Below are positions 24,243-25,647 of a DNA stretch of 25,647 bases, in pieces (the first letter of the stretch is position 1; each line of letters starts with the position of its first letter). The position numbers and the translations under genes are program-made. Source of the stretch: Tannockella sp964372125 (lineage in GTDB: Bacteria; Bacillota_I; Bacilli_A; Erysipelotrichales; Coprobacillaceae); contig CAYJPL010000029.1 of NCBI GenBank assembly GCA_964372125.1, positions 1 through 25,647 on the forward strand, in the 5' to 3' direction. A model generated the notes under the pieces. That model had not been told where the DNA came from, searched no databases, and worked only from the letters and a program-made list of their open reading frames with translations.

Positions 24243-24945
24243 AGTCGCGACTATTTCCCATAATTAGTAATACAATGCGTAATAGTGAAAATAGCGTTGC
24301 TACCATTGCTGCTACGTAAGTTAAGGCTGCTGCAGAAAGCATGCTTTTTGCACCATCATTTTCCTGTGGTGTCAAATAATTAGTTCGTAATATTTCCAAT
24401 GCACGACTTGATGCGTCAAATTCAACAGGCAATGTTGCAACTTGAAATAACAATATACCTGTCATTAAAATCACACCAACCCATGCTATGTTAGCCATAC
24501 TAAATATTAAACCAATAAATACTGCAACCCAACCAAGTGATTGTCCTATTTTAGCTAGGGGTAAGACTGTGTTTCTAAAAATAAGTGGCTGGTATCCTTC
24601 ATGATGCTGAAGAGCATGCCCACATTCATGTGCCGCTATTGATAAAGACGCTATCGACGTACCCGAATATACAGCTGTTGACAAATGTACTGATTTAGTT
24701 TTGGGGTTATAATGATCTGACATTGTCCCTTTTACCTCATATACTTGTACATTCTGTAACCCTCTACTATCAAGGATTTCTCTAGCAACTTGATAACCAG
24801 TTGCATTTATTGAACTCTTTACACTACTATACTTTTTGTAATTACTACTTACCTTAGATTGGGCATAGATCATAAACACCATCCCAATTAAAACTAATAC
24901 GTATCCAATTAAAGCATATGGATTACTATATAACATATAATACAT
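24241..24945 (-). CDS. Membrane zinc metallopeptidase (YugP-like, Zn_peptidase_2)
   Basis: This is a 234-residue integral membrane protein of the YugP family. The zinc-binding motif H106-E-C-G-H110 lies in AAHECGHALQHHEGYQP. The conserved LPVEFDASSRAL (172-183) probably supplies the third ligand. Hydrophobic helices lie at about 10-28, 137-150, 152-168 and 208-228. The ATG at 24945 is preferred because AAGAGGTG is well placed; an in-frame GTG at 24954 lies inside that ribosome site. No substrate is established for the family as far as I know. It has its own terminator and -10 and is probably monocistronic. Confidence 0.9.
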   Translation of the reverse strand: MYYMLYSNPYALIGYVLVLIGMVFMIYAQSKVSSNYKKYSSVKSSINATGYQVAREILDSRGLQNVQVYEVKGTMSDHYNPKTKSVHLSTAVYSGTSIASLSIAAHECGHALQHHEGYQPLIFRNTVLPLAKIGQSLGWVAVFIGLIFSMANIAWVGVILMTGILLFQVATLPVEFDASSRALEILRTNYLTPQENDGAKSMLSAAALTYVAAMVATLFSLLRIVLLIMGNSRD

Positions 24946-24966
24946 TTCTTTCACCTCTTGTTATAT

Positions 24967-24972
24967 ATTATA
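24967..24972 (-). promoter_or_regulatory. -10 element of the yugP-like gene, next to a palindrome
   Basis: TATAAT lies about 20 nt upstream of the start on the minus strand. A perfect palindrome around GTTAAC (TATTGTTAACAATA) lies just upstream at about 24979-24992, where the spacer would be. No clear -35 is visible. Confidence 0.45.
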
Positions 24973-25015
24973 CATATTATTGTTAACAATATGTGTACAA
25001 TATATATTTTCACAT

Positions 25016-25047
25016 AAAAAAAGATACAATTAATTCATTGCATCTTT
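25016..25047 (-). terminator. Intrinsic terminator at the HU stop codon
   Basis: An 11-bp stem AAAGATGCAAT / ATTGTATCTTT (one G-U, 6-nt loop) is followed by seven Ts counting the stem end. The HU stop codon lies in the loop, so the 5' arm is coding sequence. Confidence 0.88.
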
Positions 25048-25302
25048 TAAACGATTACTTGGTTTAAAGCTAACTGTATTGCTAGCTGGTATCGTCATTT
25101 CTTCTTGTGTTTTTGGTGAAACACCTTTTCTTTCTTTACGGTAATTTACTTTAAATGTTCCAAATCCCGAAATTAATACTTTATCACCGTCAACCATCGA
25201 GTTAGTAATTGTATCAAATATTGTATCAACATATACTTCTGCCTCTTTTTTTGTGATATTTCTTTTATCCGATACGATTTCTACTAATTCTTTTTTGTTC
25301 AT
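25030..25302 (-). CDS. hup: DNA-binding protein HU
   Basis: This is a 90-residue histone-like nucleoid protein of the HU/IHF family that binds and bends DNA non-specifically as a dimer. The family landmarks are GDKVLISGFGTFKVNYR (about 38-54) and the arm tip, where Pro83-region residues NP/IPASN intercalate; here TIPASNTVSFKPSNRLKDAMN ends the protein. The length is typical. GGAGGAAG lies upstream of the ATG at a slightly long spacing. It is monocistronic with a strong promoter and terminator, as expected for an abundant protein. Confidence 0.97.
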   Translation of the reverse strand: MNKKELVEIVSDKRNITKKEAEVYVDTIFDTITNSMVDGDKVLISGFGTFKVNYRKERKGVSPKTQEEMTIPASNTVSFKPSNRLKDAMN

Positions 25303-25338
25303 AACTGCTAACTTCCTCCACTATTTTATTACCACGTA

Positions 25339-25367
25339 AGTATAACAAATGATAAACGTTCATTCAA
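25339..25367 (-). promoter_or_regulatory. Strong HU promoter
   Basis: The -35 TTGAAT (25362-25367), a 17-nt spacer and -10 TATACT (25339-25344) preceded by TGT (extended -10) lie on the minus strand, with the start predicted near 25332. Confidence 0.78.
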
Positions 25368-25567
25368 GCAATTCATAGTAAAAAACATGAAAAATCTAAA
25401 AAAACAATTTTATACAAAAGTTTGAATGAAAAAAATAAATAAAAACGCGTTTTGAAACATATTTTATAATCAATATATGTATTAATCCACTTTATATCCG
25501 TGTATTTTCCACTAATAATTATTATATATACTTTATAAAATGATTGTTAGTGTATGACTATCATCAT
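25368..25567. other. AT-rich intergenic stretch upstream of HU
   Basis: No open frame or RNA family is recognised in this stretch between the HU promoter and the terminator of the next gene. It contains the 12-bp palindrome AAAACGCGTTTT (25442-25453) and TTGAATGAA (25422-25430), an inverted copy of the bases over the HU -35 (25359-25367). Poly-A/T tracts suggest an upstream promoter element or bent DNA. Confidence 0.4.
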
Positions 25568-25601
25568 ATAAAAAGAAGATGAGCTTATCCTTCATCTTCT
25601 T
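25568..25601 (-). terminator. Intrinsic terminator of the gene at the right edge
   Basis: A perfect 10-bp stem AAGAAGATGA / TCATCTTCTT with a 9-nt loop is followed by Ts on the minus strand. The stop codon of the edge frame (25585-25587) lies in the loop, the arrangement seen at HU and recO. Confidence 0.82.
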
Positions 25602-25647
25602 GAACCCCAGCAACAAATATTTTCCAATCCGAGCCGCTATTATCTAA
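25585..25647 (-). CDS. C-terminal tip of an unidentified gene (partial)
   Basis: Only the last 20 codons and a TAA stop are inside the window. The tip reads DNSGSDWKIFVAGVQEDEG at its end, and the stop sits in the loop of a good terminator, which supports a real gene continuing beyond the edge. The fragment is too short for me to name a family. Confidence 0.5.
   Translation of the reverse strand, partial: LDNSGSDWKIFVAGVQEDEG

Noticed and set aside
25368..25567. Possible small RNA or attachment site upstream of HU
   Set aside because: Only AT-rich tracts and short palindromes are seen; no promoter-terminator pair encloses an RNA and no tRNA or direct repeats suggest an att site.
1..25647. 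CRISPR array, insertion sequence or prophage
   Set aside because: No regularly spaced repeats, transposase, integrase or phage structural genes occur; the gene content is housekeeping throughout.

Overview
The window looks like core chromosome from an AT-rich, walled, low-GC Firmicute (Bacillota). The markers are recU, gpsB, dnaD, HU, a ypmB-like gene, single-chain glycyl-tRNA synthetase, a class A penicillin-binding protein, a RodZ-like protein and a type-B-like RNase P RNA. An Erysipelotrichia/Turicibacter-like lineage near the Mollicutes is my best guess, but no 16S or other lineage marker is present to confirm it. Almost every gene lies on the minus strand; only gpsB and rnpB are on the plus strand.

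Layout from the right edge, in the direction of minus-strand transcription: the 3' tip of an unidentified gene ends at a terminator (25.6 kb). HU follows with its own strong promoter, then a yugP-like membrane zinc peptidase, then a ypmB-like/dnaD/nth operon that converges on rnpB at a shared bidirectional terminator. The gpsB-rnpB pair diverges from recU-PBP1A. Next come rodZ-pgsA-pncC-recA (cell shape, membrane lipid, NMN salvage, recombination), a YkpA/YbiT-type ABC-F ATPase, and a transcription unit of peptidase-containing ABC exporter-ybeY-cdd-era-recO. A ygiQ-hydrolase pair follows, and finally glyQS-dnaG-rpoD-trmK-nif3 (glycine charging, primase, primary sigma factor, tRNA m1A22 methylase, NIF3 protein).

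The order ybeY-cdd-era-recO-glyS-dnaG-rpoD-trmK-nif3 and the recU/ponA/gpsB/rnpB/nth/dnaD neighbourhood match, from general knowledge, the Bacillus subtilis arrangement. The departures are the exporter upstream of ybeY and the ygiQ-hydrolase pair between recO and glyQS. Most intrinsic terminators are tight hairpins that overlap the stop codon of the gene they end.

I found no CRISPR array, insertion sequence, prophage or obvious new multi-gene system. The points most worth a second look are: a hydrolase that has lost its nucleophile serine; a long inverted repeat enclosing the glyQS promoter; twin operator-like inverted repeats covering the rodZ promoter; an orphan C39-peptidase ABC exporter co-transcribed with essential genes; an Era GTPase with a non-canonical G4 motif; and an ABC-F protein whose two ATP sites are predicted to be one canonical and one degenerate.
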